Shown here: positions 41,772 to 51,036 of the stretch, in pieces
How the letters are laid out: the number at the start of each line of letters is the position of its first letter
Numbering within the stretch: position 1 is the first letter of the stretch
NCBI GenBank assembly: GCA_965279095.1
Contig: CBDIHH010000003.1
Location: forward strand, 620,001-684,000
Direction of reading: 5' to 3'
Origin: CBDIHH01 sp965279095
Lineage (GTDB): Bacteria > Pseudomonadota > Alphaproteobacteria > Caulobacterales > Caulobacteraceae
Length of the DNA stretch: 64,000 nt
The notes under the pieces: model-generated
Databases searched by the model: none
The model's input: only the letters and a program-made list of their open reading frames with translations
What the model was told of the DNA's origin: nothing
Translations under genes and position numbers: made by a program

Positions 41772-42691
41772 CTAGAAGATCGCGACGGGGTTGATCGGCG
41801 AGGCGTTGGCGTTGACCAGCCTCAGGGGCGCCATGACGGCGAAGAATTCCCAGCGGCCGCGCGCCTCGCAGGCTGCGGCCAGGCCTCAAGGTCGGCGTTA
41901 TCGGTGATCATCATGCCCATCATCACCAGGGTCACGATGTGCCAGGGGATGCGGATCTCATCGACCTCGGAGGGCTGGGGATCCATGCCGGCGTCCGAGA
42001 CCAGCGTGGCGATGTTCGAGCGATGGACCCAGTCGGCGCATTCGATGCTGATCCCGGCCAGCCCCGCGCTGTTGGCGGGAGGTCCCAAAGCGCGGTCTCG
42101 GCCGGTGCGGCCGGTGCGGATGAAGACCAGGTCGCCGCTTCGAACCTGGACCTTCTGTCGCGCCATCGCCCGCTCGATGTCCGCCATGTCGGCGATCTCG
42201 CCGGGCTCCATCCAGGGCTTGCCGAGCACCGGCGGCAGATCGATCAGCACCCCCCGACCGGCGATTCCGCCACCGCCGGCCATCACCGAATTGACAGCCT
42301 GGTCGGCGTTGCTGAACGGCTCGATCGGACGGTCGTTGTACATGCGGCCCCGGTAGTTCAGATGATTGAGCGCAATCCAGATGCGTCATCGTCCAGCCGT
42401 GCGGCGTGATGGTCAGCACTTCGAGGGCGACGCCGTAGGTCGCCTCGCGCAGCCAGAAGGGAACGTGCAGAGCGGGGCGATCATCGTCGATCCGCGCCCG
42501 GCCGGTGATGTCCTGGCCGCAGCTGATCATCTCTCCGTCGACCACAAGGGCGGCGCCGGCGGCCCGGTCCTGGGCCGTGATCAGGTTGAGCGTGCCGGCC
42601 TGATCGTCGCGCCCCACCGGCCCCAGTTCGACACGCGGTCGGCCAGGGCCTGGAATTGCGCATGGGTCAGCCGGTGCTCACCGTGTCTCAT
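41772..42691 (-). pseudogene. cyclase/kynurenine-formamidase-like hydrolase, three frameshifts
   Basis: ATG 42691 overlaps the monooxygenase stop (ATGA). Reading in pieces gives a full cyclase-family protein: VSNWGRWGA | DDQAGTLNLITAQDRAAGAAL ... ITPHGWTMTHLD | ALNHLNYRGRMYNDRPIEPF ... LVSDAGMDPQ ... DNADLEA | LAAACEARGRWEFFAVMAPL, ending NPVAIF at 41772. The breaks are near 42620 (one base missing), 42382 (one extra) and 41883 (one missing). The family's metal-binding H-x-x-x-D is partly visible as THLD. These enzymes hydrolyse amide/ester bonds in small cyclic or formylated substrates. No in-frame stop occurs apart from the frameshifts. Confidence 0.85.
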
Positions 42692-43842
42692 GCGGCATCG
42701 GCCTTAAGTCCGTAATCGGCGAACTTGGGCATCACCTGGGAGGTGAACAGCTCCATCGACTTGTGCACGAAGGCCCTGGGCGGGGTGCCCGCGTCGGTGA
42801 TGCCGAGCACGTAGTTGATCGAGGGACGAGCTCGAGAAGGGCGCGCAGCTTCTCGGCGATGGTGGCCGGGCTGCCGACCAGATTGGTGGCGATCTGGGCC
42901 CTCGCCAGGTCGCGAATGTCCGCCAGCGTCGACTTCTTCAACGGCCCCCTGGACAGGGAGTTGAGCGGATCGCCGACCATGTTGCCGTGACGCTGGCGCT
43001 CATAGTGGCCTTCGACGTGGGCGCTGTAGCGCATCAGATATTGCTCGGCGACCTCCTCGGCCTCCCGGTCGGTCTCGGCGCAGAACAGGAACAGGGTGTT
43101 GGGATAAAGGGCCTGCGAGACATCGCGCCCCGCCGCCGCCGCCGTGTCGCGGAAGAGCTGGTTGGTCTCGTTGTGCTTGTCCGCGCCGGATGTCCCCCAG
43201 GCGCCGGTATTCCCCGCGAAAGACAGGCCGTTCTGGGCCGCATATTTGACGCTGCGGGGGTTGCCGCTCGACAGATAGATCGGCGGATGGGGAAGCTGCA
43301 CGGGGCTGGGCACCACCGCCAGTTCCGGAAGGCTGAAGAACCGGCTCTCGTGCTTGAACCCGCTGGCCGCTCCACGCCTTGAGCAGAAGGTCGATCTCGT
43401 CGAAGAACTTGTCCTGGCTGTCCGCCTGTTCGGGAGGCACGCCGAAGGCCGGCGGCTCCTTGAACCCGCTGCCGCGACCTAGGCCGAGCTCGAGCCGGCC
43501 GCCGCTGAAGATGTCCAGCATCGCCGCCCGCTCGGCCACCCGGATGGGGTTGTCGTAGTGCATCACCAGCACACCGGTGCCCAGGCGAATGGTCGAGGTC
43601 TTGGCGGCGATGTAGGTGAGCAGGGTCAAAGGGTCGGCCGCCAGGTCATAGGCGGGAAAATTGCCCTCCGGCCAGTCGAAGGGCGCGTAGGTCGGGTCGT
43701 TGGCGAAATGGTGCTCGGTGGTCCAGCACGACCAGAAGCCGCACCGCTCCGCGTGGATCGCACGCTCGACCATTTCGTGCAGCGCTTCGGACTGGGTGAC
43801 GCCGCGATCCCAGTGAGGCGTCAGAATAGTGCCGAATTTCAT
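42688..43842 (-). pseudogene. luciferase-like flavin monooxygenase, two frameshifts
   Basis: ATG 43842 (MKFGTILTPHWDRGVT). A TIM-barrel bacterial-luciferase-family enzyme: SCWTTEHHFANDPTYAPFDW, KTSTIRLGTGVLVMHYDNPI and GRLELGLGRGSGFKEP. The frame breaks near 43359-43361 (one extra G) and near 42822-42825 (one base missing). The pieces between read PPIYLSSGNPRSVKYAAQNG, LFLFCAETDREAEEVAEQYL and SINYVLGITDAGTPPRAFVH. The rebuilt protein is about 384 residues and ends at 42688. Such enzymes oxidise C-N, C-C or C-S bonds with reduced FMN or F420. It would be the first gene of the operon behind the 49-bp element copy 2. Confidence 0.87.
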
Positions 43843-43905
43843 GACGCGCGTCCGTCTTGTCCGCGGCTCAGGGGCCGCGCGTCGAAAATGACAATACGGG
43901 TCGCG

Positions 43906-43954
43906 AAATCAATTAAAGAGGTTTCGATCCAATCTATAACGAGGTCTTATGGGT
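43906..43954 (-). promoter_or_regulatory. 49-bp conserved element, copy 2 (upstream of the monooxygenase operon)
   Basis: Lies 63 bases upstream of the monooxygenase start and carries the dyad ATAA-N7-TTAT at 43936-43950. It matches copy 3 in 37 of 49 positions and copy 1 in 36 of 49, with no gap. Its orientation to the downstream gene is the same as in the other two copies. Confidence 0.65.
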
Positions 43955-43981
43955 GGGTCGAAAGGACAGATTCACTGGCTA

Positions 43982-44887
43982 TTATTTATTGGCCAGGTTG
44001 TCTTTCATGGCGCGGATCAACAGAAGCCCCGCCGGTCCCGGCGGACGACCGGGCTCGTGAACGGCGTGGATCTCCGCCCCCGGCAGCCGCAACACGCCTT
44101 CCGCCAACTGCAGCAGGCGCAGCTCGCCGCGATCTATGGCGCCGCTGACCACCTGCAACGGCATATGGCCCCATCCGAAGCCGGCGCGCAGCGCGCCGTA
44201 GAAGGTGGCGACATCGGAGAACAGCCAGCGCCAGCGCGTGGCGGACACGCCGCTGGCCGGCTCCATCGCCCTCAGCCTGTCGGTCATGACCAGATGACAG
44301 TGGCGCGCCAGCATCTCGCGGGTCAGGGGCCCTTCTTGGCTGGCGAGGGGATGGCTGGACGCCACCACCGGCACGGCCGAGACGTAGCCCACCGGGTGGC
44401 TGGCCAGCCCCTTCTTGCCGCTGGCGTGAGACGGCGGGTAGAAGGCCAGTTGCACGACCCCCTGACGAAGCAGCTCTTCGGAGCCGCCGATGCCCTCGGT
44501 GAAGATGTGGAGCATCAGGTCGGGATAGGCCTCGGCGACAACCCGGGCCGCCGCCAGAACCACATCGCGGGCTATGCCGCCATCGACGGCGAAGGCCAGT
44601 TCGACCTCGACCTGCGAGGCCAGTTGCTCGGCGCGCTCGGCCAGCAATTCCACGGCTTCGAGGGTGCGCCGGGCATAGTCGACGATTGTCCGACCTGCGG
44701 CGGTGAGCTTGGCGATCTTGCCGCCCCGATCGAACAATTCGACCCCCAGGGTGGTCTCCAGCTGGTGGATCGAATGGCTGACCGCGGGCTGCGCGCGGCC
44801 CAGGGCTCGGGCCGCCGCCGAAAAGGTGCCGGCCTCCGCCACGGCCACCAAGACGCGAAGCTGTTCCAGGCTTGGTCGGTTGGTCAT
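43982..44887 (-). CDS. LysR-family transcriptional regulator
   Basis: 301 residues from ATG 44887 (MTNRPSLEQLRVLVAVAEAG), the usual distance to the helix-turn-helix; ATG 44923 would add 12 residues. The N-terminal winged helix-turn-helix has GTFSAAARALGRAQPAVSHS and HQLETTLGVELFDR. A periplasmic-binding-protein-like effector domain follows (about 95-295). It is intact although it lies between frameshifted genes. It runs in the same direction as the monooxygenase operon, 27 bases past element copy 2, so it is not in the classical divergent arrangement. Its target is unknown. Confidence 0.93.
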   Translation of the reverse strand: MTNRPSLEQLRVLVAVAEAGTFSAAARALGRAQPAVSHSIHQLETTLGVELFDRGGKIAKLTAAGRTIVDYARRTLEAVELLAERAEQLASQVEVELAFAVDGGIARDVVLAAARVVAEAYPDLMLHIFTEGIGGSEELLRQGVVQLAFYPPSHASGKKGLASHPVGYVSAVPVVASSHPLASQEGPLTREMLARHCHLVMTDRLRAMEPASGVSATRWRWLFSDVATFYGALRAGFGWGHMPLQVVSGAIDRGELRLLQLAEGVLRLPGAEIHAVHEPGRPPGPAGLLLIRAMKDNLANK

Positions 44888-44989
44888 GGACCCGGAGCGC
44901 TCCTGCATCCTATCGCCCGTCATTAGGGCTCCGGTCGCGCCCTTGTCGAGGGCTTGCGCGAGGAGGGGGATGGAGGGAGCGCCGCGGGG

Positions 44990-46377
44990 TCAGGCCGGGG
45001 CTCCGACCGGCTCGGACGCCGCGCGACGACGGGTGTAGCGCTGGCTGCTTTGCAGGGCGAGGAGGCTGAGCAGACAGGCCGCCCCGTTCAGGCCGCAATA
45101 GGCGATGGCTATGCCGATGATGGCGCTGGCGGGCTGTTGCACCTTGAGCCCATCGGCATGCTCGATGAAGCCCATGGCGCCGATGAAGGCCCCGACGAAG
45201 AGGGCGCCCAGGGCGAAGGCCAGCTTCTCTGCCGCCAGCCAGAACCCGCTATAGACCCCGTCGCGATTGACGCCGGTCTCCACCGCCTCCGCAGCGATGG
45301 TGGTCGACAGCAGGGACAGGGTCACCATGAGCACCCCGCCGGCGGCGATGCCGGCGCCGACTCCCAGGGCCAGGAACATGATCTGGGACTGTCCGCGCAT
45401 GCCCAGCCAGCAGGCCAGGTTGAGGCACCAGAAGCCGACGGCGATGGCGTAGACGGTGGCCGGGGACCACCGGGCGCTGGCCTTCAGCCACAGGGGTTGG
45501 GTGAGGATCTGGCTGGCCGTCGCCCCGACCATCACCAGGCCGACGCTGCTGAGCGGTTGCTGTACGACATAGACGCAGAAATAGGCCGCCGCCGCCGTGC
45601 CGATCCCCTCGGCGAGCTTCTGCAGGAATCCCACCAGGAGCACCCGCAGATAGCGCCCGCGCGTGGCGATGAAACGCAGTTGTCCCGCCAGGGACAGGGC
45701 GGTCTTGTCGCCGCGGGCGATAGGGGCGTCGCCGTGGCCGCTACGCTCGCCAACATGGTGGCGGTGCAGGCCCCCGCATAGATGAACGCCATGGTCGAGA
45801 AGCCCCGCGCCCCGCCGCCCAAGGCCTCGACGACTCCGCCGGCGAAGGCGCCGATGAACAGGCCGGCGCCCATGAACATCACCCGCCACGACATCACCCG
45901 GCGGCGCTCGTGGTCGGTGTCGGCCAACTCCGAGGCCATGGTCAGATAGGGCACCGAATAGAGCGAGAAGCCGGTGAAGCCGATGAAGACGACGACGCTG
46001 ACATAGAGGGCGCGAACCGAGGCGCGCTCGAAGTGCGGGACGTTGAAGAACAGCAGAATGGCGAGTCCGGACAGGATCGCTCCCGCCAGCATCAGCGGCC
46101 GTCGTCGGCCCCATCGCGAGTCGAGCCGGTCGGAGACCATGCCGATGGTGGGGTCCACGAAGATGATGAGGAGCTTGGGCAGAAACACCGCCAGCCCGGC
46201 CATGGCCGCGGGTATCGCCAGCGAGTCGGTCATGTAGAGCAGCAGCAGGAAGGCGGGCGCGTCGCGGAAAATACGGTCGCCGATCGCGCCCATGCTGAAG
46301 CCGAACAACCGGGGCCCCGAGATGCGGGCCAGGGCAGGGACGGGGTGGGCCGATGCGGGCGCGGCGACGTCGGTCAT
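44990..46377 (-). pseudogene. MFS transporter (GPH/MelB-like), one frameshift
   Basis: ATG 46377 has GGGAG upstream. The first part reads as six transmembrane helices with the family's FGFSMGAIGDRIFRDAPAFL, FVDPTIGMVSDRLDSRWGRR and YSVPYLTMASELADTDHERR. The frame breaks near 45722-45745 and continues in another frame (IARGDKTALSLAGQLRFIAT ... LGVGAGIAAGGVLMVTLSLL ... KLAFALGALFVGAFIGAMGF) to a stop at 44990. The joined protein of about 460 residues has 12 helices. GPH transporters take up sugars or glycosides with cations. Divergent from IclR-2 and preceded by element copy 3. Confidence 0.85.
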
Positions 46378-46454
46378 GCACAGCTCCCTTTGAAAGGCGT
46401 AGGCCCGTCAACTTGCCGGATAGTGGCGATCAAACAGTGGCGGCGCGTCGACCG

Positions 46455-46503
46455 AAAGCAATCAAAGAAGTTTCAATCCATCATATAAGCCGGAGTTATG
46501 GGT
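46455..46503 (-). promoter_or_regulatory. 49-bp conserved element, copy 3 (between MFS and IclR-2)
   Basis: Lies 77 bases upstream of the MFS start and 103 bases upstream of the divergent IclR-2 start. Carries the dyad ATAA-N7-TTAT at 46485-46499. It has the same orientation to the MFS gene as copies 1 and 2 have to theirs. It may serve both directions. Confidence 0.65.
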
Positions 46504-46606
46504 CCTGAGTCAGTTGTCGCGACGTTTGCCGACAGAACCGTCAATGCCTGGATCACCAGGAGAATATCCGGCATAATCGCCCGCTCGATTACGGGGGTCT
46601 TATGCG

Positions 46607-47365
46607 ATGACCGATGTCGGTAATGTCAAATCGGCGGCCCGCGTTTTTGCGATCCTGCGAGATTTCGCCGACAAGCGTCGCCCGCAGCGGGCGGTCGAGA
46701 TCGCCCGGGCCATCGGCATTCCCCTGTCCAGCTGTGTCGCGCTGTTGGCGACGATGGTCGAGCAGGGGGTGCTGCGGTATGACGCGATCGACCGAACCTA
46801 CACGCCCACCCAGGAGCTGCGCCGGCTGGGGGAATGGCTGACCGACGACAACCCCTTGGAGCGGCGAGCCATCTATTTCGCCCGTCGCCTGCACCGCGAA
46901 CTCGGCGCGCCGATGGCCGTGACCCGTCGGGCCGGCCTGTATCTGGAGTGGCTCTATACCCTGCGGGTGCCCCGCCTTTCGCCGGGGGAAGTTCGCCCGC
47001 TTTGCAAGACCATCAACGGCCTGGCCTCGCTCAGTCACCTGCGGGACGATGAGATCGAGCAGATCGTCGCCGCGCATAACGACCGGTTCGGTCGCCAGCA
47101 CGCGGTGGATGGGGCGGCGATCCTGGCCAGGGCGCATGTGGCCAAGGGGCGCGGCTACGCCAGCGGCGCCGCCACGATCGCGCCCGGCCAGGCCGCCATA
47201 TGCTTCGTCATGGAAGACGAGGCGGCCGGCGAAGAGGTGCTTCTGACGGTGCAGGTGCCGGCCGGGGAGCTGCAGCAACGCGAGCGGCGCATCGTCAGCA
47301 CGGTGAGCCGGATGATCCCCGAGTTGTCCCTGCGGCGTCGCAGGCCGCGCTACACATCCGTGTAA
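46607..47365 (+). CDS. IclR-family transcriptional regulator 2
   Basis: 252 residues. The helix-turn-helix (about 8-70) includes SAARVFAILRDFADKRRPQR and VEIARAIGIPLSSCVALLAT. The effector domain includes PLCKTINGLASLSHLRDDEI and VAKGRGYASGA. Diverged from IclR-1 and shorter. It heads the plus-strand acyl-CoA operon and is divergent from the MFS transporter gene, the typical place for a local regulator of both. A helix-turn-helix of this kind usually represses until an intermediate binds. Confidence 0.9.
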   Translation: MTDVGNVKSAARVFAILRDFADKRRPQRAVEIARAIGIPLSSCVALLATMVEQGVLRYDAIDRTYTPTQELRRLGEWLTDDNPLERRAIYFARRLHRELGAPMAVTRRAGLYLEWLYTLRVPRLSPGEVRPLCKTINGLASLSHLRDDEIEQIVAAHNDRFGRQHAVDGAAILARAHVAKGRGYASGAATIAPGQAAICFVMEDEAAGEEVLLTVQVPAGELQQRERRIVSTVSRMIPELSLRRRRPRYTSV

Positions 47366-47425
47366 TTATTCGCCCGCACGCCTGAGCCGCATTGAAGGAG
47401 AGCGGGCCGATGGCAAGCGTTGCGC

Positions 47426-48967
47426 ATGCCGCAACGCCCACCATCCCCCAGCCCGCTGGACGTCTGTGAAAGCATACGGGCCTGGGCGGGGCGCCATCCC
47501 GACAAGACCGCCCTGCTGGATGGGCCCAGGCGCCTGACGTTCGGCGGCCTCGCCGAGCGGGCGGCCCGGGTCGCCAACGGGGCGAGCCACGACTTTGCCG
47601 GAGCCGACCGCGTCGGCCTGCTCGCCTACAGCTGCCTCGAATACGTCGAGCTTGTGCTCGGCTTGGCCGCGGCGGGACGGCCCGCCATGCTCCTGAACGC
47701 CCGGTTGTCGGCCGGGGAGCTGGCCGCGGTCTGCCAGGACTGCGCCCTGGGCGTGCTGTTCGTGCAACCCGCCCTGCGCGATCTCGCGGAAGCGGCGGCC
47801 GCGATCGCCGAGGTTCGGATCATCGAGATCGGCGCGGACTATGAGGCCTGGCTGAGCCGCGCTTCAGCCTCGCCCCCGCCGGGATCGTCCCGTTCGACCG
47901 ACACCTTTTGCATCGCCGCGACGGGGGGAACCACCGGACGGTCCAAGGGCGTCGTGCTCAGCCAGCGGTCGCGGGCGCTCATGTATGGCGCGATGCGCGA
48001 TGTTTTCGGTTGCTACGGGCCCGAGGACCGCAACCTGGCGGTGGCGCCCCTGTTCCATGGCGCCGGTTTCAACTTCTGTTTCGCCAGCCTGTATTTCGGC
48101 GGATCGGTGGTGCTTCTGGACAGGTTCGATCCCCAGCAGGTCTGGCGCTGCCTGGAGCACGACGGCGTGACCAATGCCTCGGTGGTTCCCACACACCTGG
48201 CGGCGATGTTGGCTGAGCCCTGCGCGGTCGCCGGCGCCCAGGCCGTGGGCGCGCTGCGGGCCCTGATCTGCAACGGCGCGCCCCTGCCCCTGTCGACCAA
48301 GCAGCGCGGGCGCTCGGTGTGGGGCGAGGGGGTTCTCTGCGAGGCCTATGGGGGGACCGAGGCGGGTATCATCACGACGTTGTCGGCGGAGGACCTGCTG
48401 GAGCATCCGACCAGCGTCGGTCGCGCCTTCCCGGGCGTCGAGATTCAGCTGCGCGATGAGGCCGGGGCGCCCGTCCTGCCGGGCGTGGTCGGCGAGGTCT
48501 ACACCCGGTCGCCCTATCATTTCGACGGCTATGTGGGCGGCGCGCCCCACGCCCCTGACGCCTGGTTCTCCGGCGGCGACCTCGCTGTCCTCGACGCATC
48601 GGGGTTCCTGCACCTGGTCGACCGCAAGAACGAGACGATCATCAGCGGCGGCGTGAACATCTATCCGGCCGAGGTGGAGATGGCCCTCGCCGACCACCCG
48701 GCCGTGGCCGAGGTGGCGGTGTTCGGCGTGCCGGACGCCTACTGGGGCGAGGCGGTCCACGCCCTGGTGGCCCTGGCCCCGGGGGCGCAGGTCAGCGCCG
48801 AGGAACTACGCCGGTTCGCGGCCGAGCGCGTGGGGCGCATGAAGGCCCCCAAGAGCGTGGCGTTCCGCGACAGCCTGCCCAAATCGGCCGCCGGCAAGGT
48901 GCTGCGCCGGGTCCTGCGTGACGAACATCGCGCCCGGGCGATCGAGGGGGCCGGCCATGGGCAATAG
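47426..48967 (+). CDS. AMP-forming acyl-CoA ligase
   Basis: About 513 residues. The ATP-binding P-loop is ATGGTTGRSKGVVLSQ (about 167-182), followed by AYGGTEAG, the hinge FSGGDLAVLDASGFLHLVDR, IISGGVNIYPAEVE and the catalytic Lys in PKSAAGKVLRR. It activates a carboxylic acid to its CoA thioester via an adenylate. The start is unclear. ATG 47426 gives this frame but has no ribosome site. ATG 47410 has a perfect one (AAGGAG) but leads to a stop after 19 codons in another frame. A single indel near 47420-47460 would join them. It heads the operon that continues to 54946. Confidence 0.92.
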   Translation: MPQRPPSPSPLDVCESIRAWAGRHPDKTALLDGPRRLTFGGLAERAARVANGASHDFAGADRVGLLAYSCLEYVELVLGLAAAGRPAMLLNARLSAGELAAVCQDCALGVLFVQPALRDLAEAAAAIAEVRIIEIGADYEAWLSRASASPPPGSSRSTDTFCIAATGGTTGRSKGVVLSQRSRALMYGAMRDVFGCYGPEDRNLAVAPLFHGAGFNFCFASLYFGGSVVLLDRFDPQQVWRCLEHDGVTNASVVPTHLAAMLAEPCAVAGAQAVGALRALICNGAPLPLSTKQRGRSVWGEGVLCEAYGGTEAGIITTLSAEDLLEHPTSVGRAFPGVEIQLRDEAGAPVLPGVVGEVYTRSPYHFDGYVGGAPHAPDAWFSGGDLAVLDASGFLHLVDRKNETIISGGVNIYPAEVEMALADHPAVAEVAVFGVPDAYWGEAVHALVALAPGAQVSAEELRRFAAERVGRMKAPKSVAFRDSLPKSAAGKVLRRVLRDEHRARAIEGAGHGQ

Positions 48968-50120
48968 CGTCAATCCGGTGCGCAACAAGGCGGCCATCGT
49001 CGGCATCGGCGAGACCGACTATTCGAAACAATCCGGCCGCACCGAACTGGCGCTTGCCTGCGCGGCCATCAAGACAGCCCTGGACGACGCCGGCCTGACC
49101 GTCGACGACGTCGATGGCGTGGTCCGCTTCGAGATGGACGCCATCGACGAGGTCGCGCTCACCCAGCACCTGGGGCTGAAGAACCTCCGCTACATGTCGA
49201 TGACCGGCTATGGCGGCACCGGCGCCAACGCCGCCGTCCACCACGCGGCCTGCGCCGTCGCCGCGGGGCTGGCCACGACGGTGGTCTGCTACCGGGCGCT
49301 GAACGAGCGATCAGGCGTGCGCTACGGACAGGCCGGCACCTGGATGCGCGAGGCCGTGGGTGGATTCTCGGCGTTTCAGATGCCCTGGGGCCTGCTGACC
49401 CCGGCCCAGGCCTTCGCCCTGTTCGCCCGTCGCCACATGATCCGCTACGGCACGACCAGCGAACAGTTCGGCGCCGTGTCCGTCGCCACCCGCCATCACG
49501 CCACACTCAATCCGCGGGCGATGATGCGCAAGCCGATCACGCTCGCGGACCATCAGGCCTCACGGATGATCACCAATCCTTTGCGCCTGCTCGACTGCTG
49601 CATCGAGAGCGACGGGGCCTGCGCGGTGATCGTCACCTCGGCCGAGCGGGCCCGGAACCTGCGGCAGAAGCCCGTGCTGATCGCCGGCGGAGCCCAGGCC
49701 AGCGGGCCCCGCGCGCAGGGCATCGTCTTCCGCGACCAGCTCGATGTCGCCGAATCCGTCCTGGCCGCGAAGGACCTCTATGCCGCGTGCGGCCTGGGGC
49801 CGGGCGATGTCGATGCGGTGATGATCTATGATCATTTCAGCCCCTTTGTGCTCTTCTCGCTGGAGGCGTTCGGCTTCTGCCCTCCCGGCGAGGCCGGCGC
49901 GTTCGTCGGCGACGGCGCCACCCGCCTGGGCGGCGCCCTGCCGGTCAACACCCACGGGGGCAGCCTGTCGGAGGCCTATATCCATGGGCTGAACCACGTG
50001 GTCGAGGCGACCCGCCAGATCCGGGGTCAATCCACCGCCCAGGTCGAGGGCGCCGAGGTGGTGCTGTCGTGCAGCTCGGTGGCCCAGCTGGCCTCGGCCG
50101 TCATGCTGACGAAGGATTGA
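48957..50120 (+). CDS. thiolase-superfamily protein (SCP2-like/lipid-transfer type)
   Basis: 387 residues from ATG 48957, inside the end of the ligase gene and with GAGGGGG upstream. N-terminal VRNKAAIVGIGETDYSKQSG and ALDDAGLTVDDVDGVV mark the acetyl-CoA C-acetyltransferase-like family that pairs with DUF35 proteins. At the usual nucleophile position it reads HHAACAVAAG, and the C-terminal catalytic region reads PVNTHGGSLSEAYIHGLNHV with the conserved His. Such proteins cleave or condense 3-ketoacyl-CoA esters, or act as retro-aldolase partners of a MaoC. The next gene encodes the DUF35 partner, as usual. Confidence 0.9.
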   Translation: MGNSVNPVRNKAAIVGIGETDYSKQSGRTELALACAAIKTALDDAGLTVDDVDGVVRFEMDAIDEVALTQHLGLKNLRYMSMTGYGGTGANAAVHHAACAVAAGLATTVVCYRALNERSGVRYGQAGTWMREAVGGFSAFQMPWGLLTPAQAFALFARRHMIRYGTTSEQFGAVSVATRHHATLNPRAMMRKPITLADHQASRMITNPLRLLDCCIESDGACAVIVTSAERARNLRQKPVLIAGGAQASGPRAQGIVFRDQLDVAESVLAAKDLYAACGLGPGDVDAVMIYDHFSPFVLFSLEAFGFCPPGEAGAFVGDGATRLGGALPVNTHGGSLSEAYIHGLNHVVEATRQIRGQSTAQVEGAEVVLSCSSVAQLASAVMLTKD

Positions 50121-50124
50121 GCCG

Positions 50125-50535
50125 ATGCTGACAGGCATGCCCAAGCCGTGGCCCGACGCGGACTCCGCGCCCTTCTGGGACGGGTGCGCCGAGGGCCGAC
50201 TGATGGTGCCGCGCTGCGTCGAGGCCCATCATCCCCGCTGGCCGCCAGGGCCCATGTGCCCCGTGTGCCAGTCGCAGAACACCGAGTGGGTGCGCGCGGG
50301 CGGGGAGGGGAGCGTCTACAGCTGGACGGTGGTCACCGATCCGGTCGACGCCGCCCTGGTCAACCAGGTCCCCTACATCGTCGCCCTGATCGACCTGCCC
50401 GAGGGGGTGCGCATCATCGCCAACCTGGTCGGCTGCGAGCCGGACGCGGTCGTGGCCGAGATGCCCGTTCGCCTCGTCTTCGAGGACCAGGAGGGCCTGA
50501 CCATCCCTAATTTCCGCCCGGCGTCGCAAGGATGA
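50125..50535 (+). CDS. DUF35 Zn-ribbon/OB-fold protein, thiolase partner
   Basis: 136 residues. N-terminal helix PWPDADSAPFWDGCAEGRLM, then the Zn-ribbon PRCVEAHHPRWPPGPMCPVC, then an OB fold (GSVYSWTVVTDPVD to RLVFEDQEG). The first half of the ribbon is C-V-E-A-H instead of the usual C-x-x-C, so metal binding may use His or be weakened. These proteins form complexes with the neighbouring thiolase-like enzyme and bind acyl-CoA. Four bases follow the thiolase stop; its own stop overlaps the MaoC start. Confidence 0.88.
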   Translation: MLTGMPKPWPDADSAPFWDGCAEGRLMVPRCVEAHHPRWPPGPMCPVCQSQNTEWVRAGGEGSVYSWTVVTDPVDAALVNQVPYIVALIDLPEGVRIIANLVGCEPDAVVAEMPVRLVFEDQEGLTIPNFRPASQG

Positions 50536-51026
50536 CCATGACCGACAAGGCTGCTGACCGCGAACTGCTGTCCCTGAACAACTACTTCGACGACCTGCGC
50601 GAAGGCGACTGGTTCACGTCGCGCGCGCGCACCATCACGGAAACGGACCTGGTGGTCTTCTCGGGACTGTCCGGGGACTACAGTTCCATCCACATCGACG
50701 AGGTCGCGGCGAAGGACAGCCCGTTTGGCGGCCGGATCGCCCACGGCTGCCTCACCCTTTCGATCGCCACCGGCTTTGAATTTCAGATGATGGCCGGGGA
50801 ACGCGAGAACCGGGTCATCGCCTTCTATGGCCTCGACCAGGTGCGCTTCACCAAACCCGTCCACATCGGCGACACCCTGCATCTGGAGGGTGACATCGCG
50901 GCCTTGCAGGACAAGGGCGAGAAGGGCGGCGTGGTGACCATGAACCAGCGCATCGTCAACCAGCGGGGCGAGACCGTCGCTTCCTTCGAGAAGCGCACCC
51001 TCAACGCCAAGCGCAAGGCAAGCTGA
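50532..51026 (+). CDS. MaoC-like (hot-dog fold) enoyl-CoA hydratase
   Basis: 164 residues. Hot-dog fold with the hydratase motif YSSIHIDEVAAKDSPFGGRI followed by AHGCLTLSIATG, which contains the catalytic Asp and His of (R)-specific hydratases. The start overlaps the DUF35 stop (ATGA). It likely hydrates an enoyl-CoA between the ligase and thiolase steps, or forms the known MaoC/DUF35/thiolase aldolase-type complex. Intact and of usual length. Confidence 0.92.
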   Translation: MTMTDKAADRELLSLNNYFDDLREGDWFTSRARTITETDLVVFSGLSGDYSSIHIDEVAAKDSPFGGRIAHGCLTLSIATGFEFQMMAGERENRVIAFYGLDQVRFTKPVHIGDTLHLEGDIAALQDKGEKGGVVTMNQRIVNQRGETVASFEKRTLNAKRKAS

Positions 51027-51036
51027 GGAGGCCAAC

